Of a stretch of 64,000 nucleotides of DNA, positions 40,765 through 50,265 are shown piece after piece. A program made the translations under genes and the position numbers. Below the pieces are notes generated by a model that saw only the letters and a program-made list of their open reading frames with translations, made no database searches and was not told the origin of the DNA. Source of the DNA: Candida dubliniensis CD36 (taxonomy: Eukaryota > Ascomycota > Pichiomycetes > Serinales > Debaryomycetaceae). The stretch lies in NCBI RefSeq assembly GCF_000026945.1, contig NC_012865.1:558001-622000 (forward strand), written 5' to 3'. Within the stretch, counting starts at the first letter, position 1, and each line of letters starts with the position of its first letter.

Positions 40765-41682
40765 TTATAGAATATCATCAACCGAATGATTTTTAAATTT
40801 CTTCCCTGATCTATCAACTGATCTGATCTCAAATCTCGACCCCACTATAGTAAACCCATAACAATCATCTTCATTACGTGGATCAATAATATCAAACCCA
40901 AACATTGTATGTTTTTTGGGAATGACTTTCAATCCACCTACCATTTCACTAGGGCTGAATTGGGATTTTTCTTCATTCCATTCCTTACTATCTTCATTTC
41001 GTGGAACAACCAATATAAATGAATGTTGAGCATCCCAAACAACAATTCCTCTGGTACCTATAACATTTGTGTTTCGGGACTGTAGTACAGATAATAGACA
41101 ACCATTAAAATCAGCAGCAGTTAATCGTGGTAATATGTTTGATATAGATTGCATCAGATTGCCATTTTGAAATACCAAATCTTGAGCATACTTTTGCCAA
41201 AGCTCATTCATTTGGAAGAAATCATCAAAATTGGGAATCTTGTATTGTTGCAAGTATCGATTAATCGGAAAAGGTTGCTTGGTTGTTTTTTTCCGATTAT
41301 GTGATTGTATTTTCTTTATTAATTTACGTTGATTATTTAGCGTACTCGATATGTATTCTCTTAATTCCTGTCTTGTAGTTTTTTTCCTTTCTGGGGTTAT
41401 TTTGGTTGGTTGGGTGTTTTCTTGATGTAGTAATGATTTTGGTTTTTTGGTATCAGTAACAATATTCTTAAATAGTATGGTAGGCTTTTGTGAACCAGTT
41501 ACTGAATATCTATCCTTAAGCAACTCAACGATTTTTGATTGTGAGTCGTAACATCTTGAAAGTAGATGCTTCTCTAGTTCTGTATCGGCCTGTAATGACA
41601 TTAATGGTGGTTCGATCTGAAGTGTGGATGATAAAAAAAAAATGGTGATGCCATCTTGGTAAAGTTTTTCGATGCCAAACAT
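40765..41682 (-). CDS. POP4: Pop4/Rpp29 subunit of RNase P and RNase MRP
   Basis: This predicts 305 residues from the ATG at 41682, or 278 from the in-frame ATG at 41601 (MSLQADTELEKHL), which is closer to the 279 residues of S. cerevisiae Pop4. The middle is basic (RKTTRQELREYISS, KKIQSHNRKKTTKQP). The C-terminal half is the Rpp29 SH3-like barrel: ADFNGCLLSVLQSRNTNVIG, GIVVWDAQHSFILVVP, LKVIPKKHTMFGFDI and FEIRSVDRSGKKFKNHSVDD. The last two segments are nearly diagnostic. Pop4 binds the catalytic RNA and takes part in tRNA 5'-end and rRNA processing. The upstream start would leave only 67 bp to the divergent AIM22 ATG, so the inner start is plausible. Confidence 0.93.
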   Translation of the reverse strand: MFGIEKLYQDGITIFFLSSTLQIEPPLMSLQADTELEKHLLSRCYDSQSKIVELLKDRYSVTGSQKPTILFKNIVTDTKKPKSLLHQENTQPTKITPERKKTTRQELREYISSTLNNQRKLIKKIQSHNRKKTTKQPFPINRYLQQYKIPNFDDFFQMNELWQKYAQDLVFQNGNLMQSISNILPRLTAADFNGCLLSVLQSRNTNVIGTRGIVVWDAQHSFILVVPRNEDSKEWNEEKSQFSPSEMVGGLKVIPKKHTMFGFDIIDPRNEDDCYGFTIVGSRFEIRSVDRSGKKFKNHSVDDIL

Positions 41683-41749
41683 TTTTTTTTTTTTTTTTTC
41701 ATCCTCCTAACAACCACATTGTATAACTATTCATTAACTTACACCAACA
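41683..41749. promoter_or_regulatory. Minimal head-to-head promoter of POP4 and AIM22
   Basis: The two outer ATGs are only 67 bp apart. The gap starts with a 17-T run next to POP4, followed by mixed sequence. Both leaders and the shared core promoter must overlap coding sequence or use the inner POP4 ATG at 41601. Confidence 0.6.
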
Positions 41750-43111
41750 ATGTTTCTACGAAGAATTTTGCCAAGACACCTATTGTCTATACAGAGAAGA
41801 AGGATATCACATGTTAATGTCCCCTTTGAAGATGATTTGATAGGATTTGAAGATGACAGTTTGGCAGATTTTCAGCATTACCAAGGTCCGCAACTGCCAC
41901 CACCAATTGACCAGAATAGTGCACCAACCACTGGGACAGATAAGACAATTGCACAAGTCCCATTTCAAGAGACCTTTGCTGTTCCTCAATTACCTGAAAT
42001 CAGTAAACTGAAAAACCCCGTGATATTTGTATCCAAATTGACAAATCCATATATGAATCTTGCTATTGAAGATTATATTTACAATGCCATGCCTAAGCCA
42101 GAAGGTGCTAAAGATAACTCATTTGATAGGCTAATGTTCTACATAAATACACCGTGTGTAGTCATTGGAAAAAATCAGAATCCTTGGCAAGAAGTCAATT
42201 TGCCAGTGTTGAATTCTTTGGGAATCCCCATGTTAAGAAGACGATCCGGTGGAGGAACCGTTGTTCATGATTTGGGAAACGTGAATTATTCATACATGAC
42301 CACAAAAGCTAATTTTGATAGACACAAATTTGCCAGCTATATTGTGGAGGCAGTGAATCGGGCTAGTCCACGTTTCAAAATTGAAACTAATGAACGTGGA
42401 GATATCGTCAGTGAAAAATTATTAGGGTTAAATTACAAAATAAGTGGATCGGCTTATAAATTATCAAAGGGCAAGTCCTACCACCATGGAACCATGTTAC
42501 TTAAACTGAAGTTAGATATATTGGGTAAATTATTGCACCGTGACGAAAAACAATTAGGCGTGGTGGATTCCAAGATGTCTATACCTTCAGTCAAGTCCAA
42601 AGTTATCAATTTGGAAATGTCCAGTGATCAATTTATTGATGTTGTTAGTCAGAAATTTAAAAGTCTTTATAGTGTGGCATCTGAAGAGGATAAAGAGATG
42701 GGTGAATTTAATGAAATGTTTGGATTGACTGATTTTGCCAAGGCACAAGAAGTTACATTATATGTTATTGACGACGCCACAACGATACCTGAAGAAATCC
42801 AAAAAACTGCAGATGAGTTGAAACAATGGTCATGGAGGTTTGGTCATACTCCGAAATTTACTCATATGTTCACAAATGAAAAATATGGCCTTGAGGTATT
42901 ATTCAACATTGAGAAAGGATGTCTTAAATCGTTCAAGCTTACATTTAATGATTCTAATTCTGACAGTAGAGAAATCAAAAAGTCTTTCCAATATTTAGAG
43001 ACATATATCAAGAATAATGATTTAGAATATACTGGTAGTAATGTAGCTGGTTTTGTACTTCATGATGAGATAAGTGACTGGATAGGCGAATCAATAGATG
43101 GCACAATATAG
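41750..43111 (+). CDS. AIM22: Mitochondrial lipoate-protein ligase (Aim22/Lip3 type)
   Basis: This predicts 453 residues. The N terminus MFLRRILPRHLLSIQRRRIS is a strong mitochondrial presequence. The LplA-like domain has NPYMNLAIEDYIY and CVVIGKNQNPWQEVN. The lipoyl-binding signature LRRRSGGGTVVHDLGNVNYS lies at about 161-180, with the conserved Lys segment LNYKISGSAYKLSKGKSYHH further on. The C-terminal domain after residue 330 corresponds to the accessory domain of LplA. Aim22 moves lipoyl groups onto the E2 subunits of 2-oxo acid dehydrogenases. Length is close to S. cerevisiae Aim22 (409) with an added Pro/Gln-rich segment after the presequence. Confidence 0.93.
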   Translation: MFLRRILPRHLLSIQRRRISHVNVPFEDDLIGFEDDSLADFQHYQGPQLPPPIDQNSAPTTGTDKTIAQVPFQETFAVPQLPEISKLKNPVIFVSKLTNPYMNLAIEDYIYNAMPKPEGAKDNSFDRLMFYINTPCVVIGKNQNPWQEVNLPVLNSLGIPMLRRRSGGGTVVHDLGNVNYSYMTTKANFDRHKFASYIVEAVNRASPRFKIETNERGDIVSEKLLGLNYKISGSAYKLSKGKSYHHGTMLLKLKLDILGKLLHRDEKQLGVVDSKMSIPSVKSKVINLEMSSDQFIDVVSQKFKSLYSVASEEDKEMGEFNEMFGLTDFAKAQEVTLYVIDDATTIPEEIQKTADELKQWSWRFGHTPKFTHMFTNEKYGLEVLFNIEKGCLKSFKLTFNDSNSDSREIKKSFQYLETYIKNNDLEYTGSNVAGFVLHDEISDWIGESIDGTI

Positions 43112-44302
43112 ATGCGGCCATTTCTAACTGGTTGAGTTGGAGACTTGTACCTCATTCCGTTGTCCAAATAATGACAGAACACGAACAAAGCTTGACTTAA
43201 TAGAGAAAATGCCCGCCTAGAAGTGGCAAGAGTTTTACAACTAATTATAATTTGAATAGAATAGCAGTAGAACAAAATGTACATAAACTAATATTTTTTT
43301 TTTCTTTCCCTTATTATAAAGATCAGAATTAATCATAAGCATATGCTATTCTATTGTTAGTGGTGTTTGGTGGTGGTGGTGCTTAAATCAACCCTGGTAC
43401 TCTCTCCTTTTTTTTTTTCCGTGGATATTAAGTCTGGGGTAAAAAAATATATAGAGTTCCCAATAGCACCGAGTAACACCAATAGTATTGTGTATAACGA
43501 ATCTTTAAAAAAAAGTTTAATATTGGTTTCTACAAACATTTAGTGGGGAGAAACAAAGAGAAAGTGTATTTATTGGTCTAACATGGATTTATGTGCTTCT
43601 AACCTCTATATGGTTGGTAATATTATACAATAGAGATGTAATAATAGTTTGATCTCTCGGTTCAATCTCGAAACTTGGAACAAATGAAGTTAAATGTCAC
43701 AAGCGCAAATTTCAGAGCATACCAACAAATTTTGCAACCCTCACAAATTTATTAGTAGTATCGAAGCTGAAACTATTAGATTAAGAAGATATATTCAATA
43801 CGGATAGTAGATGTTGATAATCTACAGTGAATAGACGACTTCGAGGACTATAGTCAAGACAACTAGAAAAAACTTTATTGTGTGTTGAACCCGCAGAAAA
43901 GTTTATCGCTTGTAAATTTATTAGTGGTTGTTTTCAAAAAGTGGGGTAAATATTATATGCGCTAAATATAATAGCAATTACTAGTACGACCACTTCTTTA
44001 CACCGCAATAGTTTGACTCGAATGGGTTTTGTATTTTTAGCCGCTGTATTATGTTCTCATCCCCCTCCTCCTCCCTTGCGATTGCCTTTTAACACCACCA
44101 AATAACCGGATTGCAATCGGTTATTTAAGAATAATAAGTTGGATTTTTAGAGAATTTTTCACTCCTATAAATTAATTGAAATATTTCTACCAACTCACTA
44201 CCAATTTAATATTCTGAATTCACACTCTTTTATTCTTTTAGTTTGATTCGATTATTTATATCTTGCTTCTTTACTCATTTTCCTGTTATTTTTTATTCAC
44301 AA
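43112..44302. promoter_or_regulatory. 1.2-kb region between AIM22 and HPD1
   Basis: This contains the AIM22 3' end and the HPD1 promoter. A palindromic element at 44100-44126 is described separately. The pyrimidine-rich CCCCCTCCTCCTCCC at about 44061-44075 resembles a Mig1-type or C-rich site. No gene or tRNA is seen. Confidence 0.55.
44100..44126. promoter_or_regulatory. 27-bp near-perfect palindrome upstream of HPD1
   Basis: Outer arms AAATAACC (44100-44107) and GGTTATTT (44119-44126) are exact inverted repeats. They enclose one extra G and the self-complementary core GATTGCAATC (44109-44118). It contains a CCG-N9-CGG everted pair as used by some Zn2Cys6 factors. It lies 177 bp before the HPD1 ATG. 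Confidence 0.6.
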
Positions 44303-45367
44303 ATGTTAAGAACTTCAATTCGTGCTTTTTCTACTCAACCAAGATTATCAACCAATTATGGGTTCATTGGTTTGGGACTTATGGGCCAACACATGGCAAG
44401 ACATATCTACAATAAATTAGAACCAAGTGATAAGTTGTACGTTTATGATGTTGATCCACAACACACAACTCAATTTTTGACAGAAGTAACTACTCAAACC
44501 CCACAAAATGCACCTTTACTCACCCCGTTAAGTTCATTGAAAGATTTTACTACTGAAGTCGATTCACAATTAGATTTCATTGTTACAATGGTGCCTGAAG
44601 GTAAACATGTGAAATCAGTTGTGTCTGAATTGATTGGCCATTACAAATCAACTGGTAATTATGATCCAAGTATTAAAACCACTTTCCTTGATTCCTCGAC
44701 AATTGATATTCCAACATCAAGAGACGTACACCAGTTGGTTAAATCAAGTATTCCTGAATTCGACTTTATCGACACTCCAGTGTCTGGTGGTGTTGCTGGG
44801 GCAAGAAAGGGAACATTGTCATTTATGTTGTCCAGAGAAACCCATGATGATATTGATCCAAGTTTAACAACATTGTTATCTAAAATGGGTATTAACATTT
44901 TCCCATGTGGTGCTACTCATGGTACGGGTTTAGCTGCTAAGTTGGCAAACAATTATTTATTGGCAATTACAAACATTGCTGCTGCTGATTCATTCCAATT
45001 GGCCAAATCCTTCGGTTTAAACTTGCAAAACTATGCTAAATTGGTTGCTGTTTCCACAGGTAAATCATGGGCTAGTGTTGACAATTGTCCAATTCCAGGT
45101 GTTTATCCTGATAATAATTTACCATGTGACGTCAACTATGAAGGTGGGTTCATTACCAAATTGACTAGAAAGGATGTTGTTTTAGCTACCGAGTCTGCTA
45201 AATTCAACAATAGATTCTTGATGCTCGGTGACATTGGTAGACATTGGTATGATAAGGCTTGTGAAAGAGAAGATATTGCCAATAGAGACTTATCGGTGCT
45301 TTTCGAGTGGTTGGGTGATTTGAAACAAAATGAAAAAGGTGACGTAATTGATGTTAAAAGAAAGTAA
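44303..45367 (+). CDS. HPD1: Mitochondrial 3-hydroxyacid dehydrogenase (3-hydroxypropionate/3-hydroxyisobutyrate)
   Basis: This predicts 354 residues from the ATG at 44303 (MLRTSIRAFSTQPRLS, a mitochondrial presequence); the frame upstream has no ATG. The NAD-binding motif is NYGFIGLGLMGQHMARHI. The family's substrate-binding block reads DTPVSGGVAGARKGTLSFM and the catalytic-lysine block is GTGLAAKLANNYLL. All are typical of beta-hydroxyacid dehydrogenases. In C. albicans this locus is, from memory, HPD1, the 3-hydroxypropionate dehydrogenase of the modified beta-oxidation route that detoxifies propionyl-CoA. 3-Hydroxyisobutyrate dehydrogenase of valine breakdown is the sequence-based alternative. 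Codon use is biased toward preferred codons, suggesting good expression. Confidence 0.9.
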   Translation: MLRTSIRAFSTQPRLSTNYGFIGLGLMGQHMARHIYNKLEPSDKLYVYDVDPQHTTQFLTEVTTQTPQNAPLLTPLSSLKDFTTEVDSQLDFIVTMVPEGKHVKSVVSELIGHYKSTGNYDPSIKTTFLDSSTIDIPTSRDVHQLVKSSIPEFDFIDTPVSGGVAGARKGTLSFMLSRETHDDIDPSLTTLLSKMGINIFPCGATHGTGLAAKLANNYLLAITNIAAADSFQLAKSFGLNLQNYAKLVAVSTGKSWASVDNCPIPGVYPDNNLPCDVNYEGGFITKLTRKDVVLATESAKFNNRFLMLGDIGRHWYDKACEREDIANRDLSVLFEWLGDLKQNEKGDVIDVKRK

Positions 45368-45561
45368 AACAATAGCAGTTTTTATATAGATCATGAAGGT
45401 ATTTATATTGGCGAATGGAAAAGCGTTACATTATGGAGATCAGATCAAAAATGTTCCCTGTAGAATTGTAAATGTTTATGCATAAAACAAGCGAAACCTT
45501 TTTATATACAAGAAATCGAAGAAACGAAAACCTAAAACCCTAAGAACCAATGGGTTCCTGA

Positions 45562-46230
45562 TCAGTAACCATATCTATCAACAGCTAAGTTGGCCAATCT
45601 ATCTGCTTCTTCATTTCCGTCAACGCCAGAATGGCCTCTCACATGAACAAATCGTAAACGCCCCCAATCTCTATCATCATACTCTTCATTAATCATCTCA
45701 TACAACTCATAATTTTCTTCGATTAAAGTATAATTGGAAATTGTTTGGCCTCGACTATTTTGCCATCCATTGTAAACCCATTTTTTTGGCCATTTAACAA
45801 GACAGTTAATTGCATAAATTGAATCGCTATAAACCATTGCTTTTCCATCTTCAGTTTCGTCTTGCAATTCTTCCAAAATATTTTTTAAGGCATGATTCAT
45901 TGCCCATAATTCAGCACGTTGATTAGTCGGACCAACTGCGTAAGAATCAACATCGTCCAATGGTACTGACGCGTTTCTTGGGTCGTCTTCCCCATAATAA
46001 ACTCCATAGCCACCTTTTGCATTTTGACGACCATTATTTCTACATGCTCCGTCGATATAAACTGGATAGATAAAGTATCGTCCATCATTTTCATAATATT
46101 CTTTTGCTTCAATCAAGTTCTCAAATTTCCGATAACGAGCACCTTTATAAAAATACACTTGTGGTCAGCACTCTTTCCAGCTCAAATAAATACCTATTTC
46201 ACGACCGTTAACGACAGCGTAATAAGGCAT
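45562..46230 (-). pseudogene. RNase H1 paralogue interrupted by an in-frame TGA
   Basis: Read from the ATG at 46230, the protein starts MPYYAVVNGREIGIYLSWKEC. It then meets TGA at 46167-46165 (codon 22), where the intact paralogue at 49564 has CGA (Arg). The frame then continues without a break for 201 more codons through PQVYFYKGARYRKF and the whole RNase H domain. All catalytic acidic residues are kept (YIDGAC, QRAELWA, YSDSIYAI, HVRGHSG, EEADRLA). The next in-frame ATG is in the middle of the catalytic domain (MNHALKN), so no useful shorter protein can start there. This is therefore a recent nonsense allele, a young pseudogene, or a gene using stop-codon readthrough (TGA followed by C). 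The conserved downstream frame argues that loss is recent. It is convergent with HPD1. Confidence 0.85.
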
Positions 46231-46785
46231 AATGATTCAGTCTAGTCAAATACCTCTTGAGTTGTGAAAAAAAAAAAATGATAATGGAGCCGGCAAACAA
46301 TTAGCAACACAAAGCAGGATATTTTTCTCTCTAATGCCCTCTGGCTTGTGTTTTACCAGATGGTAGTGGTTGATGGTATGTCCTTTTCACTAAAGAAAAC
46401 TGAAGTGTTTTGAACGTCGATTCGAACAACTCCCCCTATTGTTTCGGAGCGTACCTTACCAGAACAAATTTATTTGTCACGTGATGTGGCACCTACCCTT
46501 GATTTGATAGGTTTTAAAGGCTCTACGACCATTCCTTGACTCCAAATCATCAAAAAGTATTTGACACACGTTTCCCCCCAAACTTTAAATATTCCATTTT
46601 TTATAAAACATATAACAACCATAATAGACTAATCTATCGTATCACACCAGAATCAAAAACAAAACTTGAGAAACAATCTGAATATTTCAGCATAGACATA
46701 AATCCCTATTAGCGTTGGATTGTAACTAACATAAATATCTTTACTTGTTATCTTGAGTTATCTTTTGCCATCCTGAATTACTCCC
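46231..46785. promoter_or_regulatory. Divergent region between RNase H paralogue and F-box/LRR gene
   Basis: The 555-bp region contains an A run (46266-46278) and a TATAAA at about 46602-46607, 180 bp before the F-box/LRR ATG. No gene is seen. Confidence 0.5.
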
Positions 46786-48838
46786 ATGTCATCTACAAAT
46801 ACCACCGTTGATCTTTTTCTTGAAATAGCAAAACTTCCCTCTGAAGTTGCTGCTTTAATTATTGATTGTTTACCAAAATGTATATTGGCAGAGTTATTGT
46901 ATTTCCCACCGATCAAAGGGATTGTCGCTTCGGCAATTTTGTCAAATGTGCATATTACTGACTATGTTCAAAGACACAAAAAAAAAAATTTTGTGGCATG
47001 CTAGTACCCCCGATTGTGACTGCAACCTGTTTCAAGTCAGTTTCAGCAATTGGAAGAAGGGCATTACCCAATATGGTATATATCCAAAAGTCATTCATAT
47101 GCAAGATATGGAACAATATAAAATATTTTTGGGTGCTTTCCCGGAACTTTTAACAGGTTCCTTGAGTATTAATGGAAATTTCAAGAAGAATAAGGATCTA
47201 GATTCAAATGCATTGTTAGAATTCTTGCTGGATTCCAAGGTTAGGTTTGATTCTTTGCAATTGTCAGACTTTGGGGATCTAGGTACATTTCCGTCCACGG
47301 CCACAACTATTCTGCTAATTGGCACTTCATTGAATAGATATGAAATTCCTGGCGTGAAAAAGATGACCATAAAATCCCAAAGTGAAGAAACCGAAACATT
47401 CACTTTTTCTTCCGATTTGGAGGATTTGGAAATTGTCGTACTGACTAGGTTGCTGTTGATCTTACCTCAAAATTTGCGTAAACTAAACATCAATACGTAT
47501 ATACTCTCGGTAGATTTCATGTCCGAAGAGATGGCTAATTTAGAGTATTTGCGGCTTAAATTGCTGTGTATTGAATCGTTTGAAGACACAAAAATAATTG
47601 CTCCAAATTTGAAAATATTAGAGCTAGATCGCTGTTTGGAATTGTCTAATTATGATGGTTTGCAACAATTTCAAAAGTTGAGATGTCTTGTAGTGATAGA
47701 AGGCAATTATCCCGTTAGTTTGTTAAACGAATGTCCTTTTCCTGAATTAGAAACTTTTAAATACCATGGAGATAGGTTCCCGATTTTAGGAGGCCCTGAC
47801 AATATTAAGCTTACTTTTCCTTCAAATTTGAAATCTTTATCAATCGAATGTTTCGACTTTGTAAATGCTGAATTTAATACTTTGGTACTTCCTACTACGT
47901 TGAAGCATTTGCACCTTGCCAGTATATCTATTAAAGATGAATATTTACATTTGGGTGAAAATTTGCAAACTGTTCACATCTATACATGGAGGCTTACATT
48001 AGAAAGTAGTTTCAGAATCCCTCATATGATTGAGAAGTTCACATTATATACACATTATCTAACTGTTGAAAGCCTCGATTTTATGTATCATTTGCCGAAT
48101 AGACTCGTTAAGTTACACTTGTTCGCATACAAACAAATAAAGAGGGACCCTTTTACCCAAAAAATTAAATGGCCCTTGGTCTTAGGTGAGCTTGATCTAA
48201 GGGGTTTCCGCATTGATCATCGCGCATTAGAATTATTGAACTTAAAGGAATCCAGACTTCAACATATAAATATTTCTGGAGGTGATGTCAGGAAGTTGAA
48301 TGTTGATTTATTTCCAGTTAGTGTTGAGATTTTAATTTTGCTGTATTTGAAAATTCATGAGTTACCTGAATCTTTTGAAAGATTGGAGAACTTACGCCGT
48401 TTGTCACTTATGAGAAATCAATTGAGGAAAATAAAACCTGTTAAATTACCGGTAGCATCATTGAACCATTTAGACCTATTTCAGTGTAACATTCGTTTGC
48501 TATCACCGTTTTTGGTTTCAATGTATGAGGAAAAGAATAGAAATGCAGTCTTGAAAGTGTTTGCTCCGGGAAACAGGAATGTAAATGTAATTGATGCAAG
48601 GAGAGTCATGAAGGAATTTAAAGGGCTTTCATTGGCACTCGCTGATTTTGATGAAACGTTGAAAGAAATATCCAAGCATTCTTCTCGTTTGGAATGTCTT
48701 TCTCACTCTGATCCATATTTTGACAAATCTGAATTTTCCGGAACAGAAGAAGTCGTATCCCACTATGATCCAGAAGATCTTTACAATGGAAGTGAATTTA
48801 GTCTGGATGAGGAAGATAATGGAAGTGGCAATAAATGA
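46786..48838 (+). pseudogene. F-box/leucine-rich-repeat-like gene with a frameshift in an 11-A run
   Basis: The ATG at 46786 opens MSSTNTTVDLFLEIAKLPSE followed by VAALIIDCLPKCILAELLYF, an F-box-like helix pair, and stops at 47004. The remaining 640 codons are in the next frame. The two frames meet at an uninterrupted run of 11 A at 46978-46988; one A fewer would join them as HKKKILWHAS and give about 683 residues. The long downstream part has irregular leucine-rich repeats (LKILELDRCLELSNYDGLQQ, LKSLSIECFDF, LKHLHLASISI, LRRLSLMRNQLRKI) and an acidic tail. Candida has families of such F-box/LRR proteins, probably substrate adaptors of SCF ubiquitin ligases; the function of this one is unknown. 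Without the first exon part, translation could begin at the ATG at 47099 (about 579 residues). It may be a sequencing slip, an allele-specific break or a true pseudogene. Confidence 0.75.
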
Positions 48839-49563
48839 AGAATGTTTTCCGAGAGTTGAACATCAAATACGGTATTTGCAAGTAGTTGATTTCCACGTCT
48901 GGACCAATTGAAGAATTCGTTCTGAAGTTTTTAGTTACAGATTTGAAGCTATGTGGGCAACTACATCTAACCTAAGTTGATCTAGTTTTTTTTTTTTTAA
49001 TAATTGTTTTTTTGTACATTCAATGATTGATCATATCTTCTTGGTATAGAATCATTTTTTAGGGGGGATTTAGTATTTATTTGGTTGTGATAGTGATACC
49101 TCAGTACTATGTACTATTTAAATAAGTGTTAGTTTTTTCAAGAATAGTTCAACATATATGAATACAGACACTCATCTCAGTAATCAATGCTGACTTGCTT
49201 GGAAAAGTCGTCTAAGCCAACAAATTTTGACATCTATTTAGTAGCTAAGGAAACCGTTTGCTTAACTTTGTATTTGCATAATGGTATTGTAAAAAATATA
49301 GTGTGATAAAGGTTTTGTTCTCAAAAAATCAACAAAATAGTACCAAAAATTATATCAACCGCAAATTACTTCATACAAGAATTCATATTGTTTAACAGCT
49401 TACATAAAAGCAAAATTACAGAATTGATAAAATACATATACTCAAAAATAACAATTCAATTCATCTACACATCTGTCAAAAAAAAAAAAAAAAAAAAAAA
49501 AAAGATGTTATAACTTTTTATATCAAAGCGAAATACAAACTTATCATTAGTACAAGAAAGAAA
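48839..49563. other. Convergent 3' region with a 26-A run
   Basis: This 725-bp region lies between the F-box/LRR stop and the RNH1 stop. It holds a T run at about 48987-48997 and an uninterrupted run of 26 A at 49478-49503, the longest A tract noticed in this part of the window. No gene is seen. Confidence 0.6.
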
Positions 49564-50265
49564 TTAGTAGTACGAACCATATGACGATGAACTCGACTGA
49601 TATCCATATCGATCAGCGGCCAAGTTAGCTAAATTATCTGCTTCTTCATTTCCATCATTTCCTGAATGTCCTCTAACATGAATCAAGTTTAATTGACCCC
49701 AACCTCTATCATCATATTCATCATTAATCCACTCATACAACTCGTAGTTTTTGGTAACTAAATCATAATTGGAAATTGTTTGACCGTGAACATTTAACCA
49801 TCCATTTCGTGTCCATTTTTGAGGCCAATCTGTAAGACATTTGATAGCATATATCGAATCACTATAAATAATAGCTTTACCATCTTCAGTTTCTTCCTCT
49901 AGTTCATTCCAAATATTTCTCAAAGCATGGTTCATTGCCCATAATTCTGCTCTTTGATTAGTTGGAATAAGTCCATCAGGATCGACATCATCCAATGGTA
50001 CTGAGACATTTCTTGAATCACCATCTCCATAATAAACCCCATATCCAGCTTCAGCATGTGGGGAACCATTGTGTCTACAAGCACCATCAACGTATATTGG
50101 ATAGATGAAATAATCTCCGTCATTTTGATAATATTCTTCGGCCTCATATCGATTTTCAAATTTCCGGTAGTGGGCACCACTATAACCATAGACGTGAGGT
50201 CGACATTCTTGCCAACTAGAGAAAACCCCTTCTTCGCGACCGTTAACAACTGCGTAATACGGCAT
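49564..50265 (-). CDS. RNH1: Ribonuclease H1
   Basis: This predicts 233 residues. Residues 1-48 are the hybrid-binding domain (YYAVVNGREEGVFSSWQECR, then GYSGAHYRKFEN). The catalytic domain begins near 55 with IYVDGACRHNG. The four acidic catalytic residues are visible as D60 (VDGAC), E107 (QRAELWA), D136 (YSDSIYAI) and D210 (EEADNLA), with H200 in VRGHSG. RNase H1 removes the RNA strand of RNA-DNA hybrids, including R-loops. It is shorter than S. cerevisiae Rnh1 (348), with only one hybrid-binding domain and a brief linker. The Ser/Tyr-rich C-terminal tail (YQSSSSSYGSYY) is absent from the broken copy 3.3 kb away. With that copy disrupted, this is the only intact RNase H1 in the window. Confidence 0.96.
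   Translation of the reverse strand: MPYYAVVNGREEGVFSSWQECRPHVYGYSGAHYRKFENRYEAEEYYQNDGDYFIYPIYVDGACRHNGSPHAEAGYGVYYGDGDSRNVSVPLDDVDPDGLIPTNQRAELWAMNHALRNIWNELEEETEDGKAIIYSDSIYAIKCLTDWPQKWTRNGWLNVHGQTISNYDLVTKNYELYEWINDEYDDRGWGQLNLIHVRGHSGNDGNEEADNLANLAADRYGYQSSSSSYGSYY

Noticed and set aside
43655..43690. GGTTCAATCTC resembling a tRNA B box
   Set aside because: The flanks do not form a T-stem and no A box or cloverleaf is found upstream.
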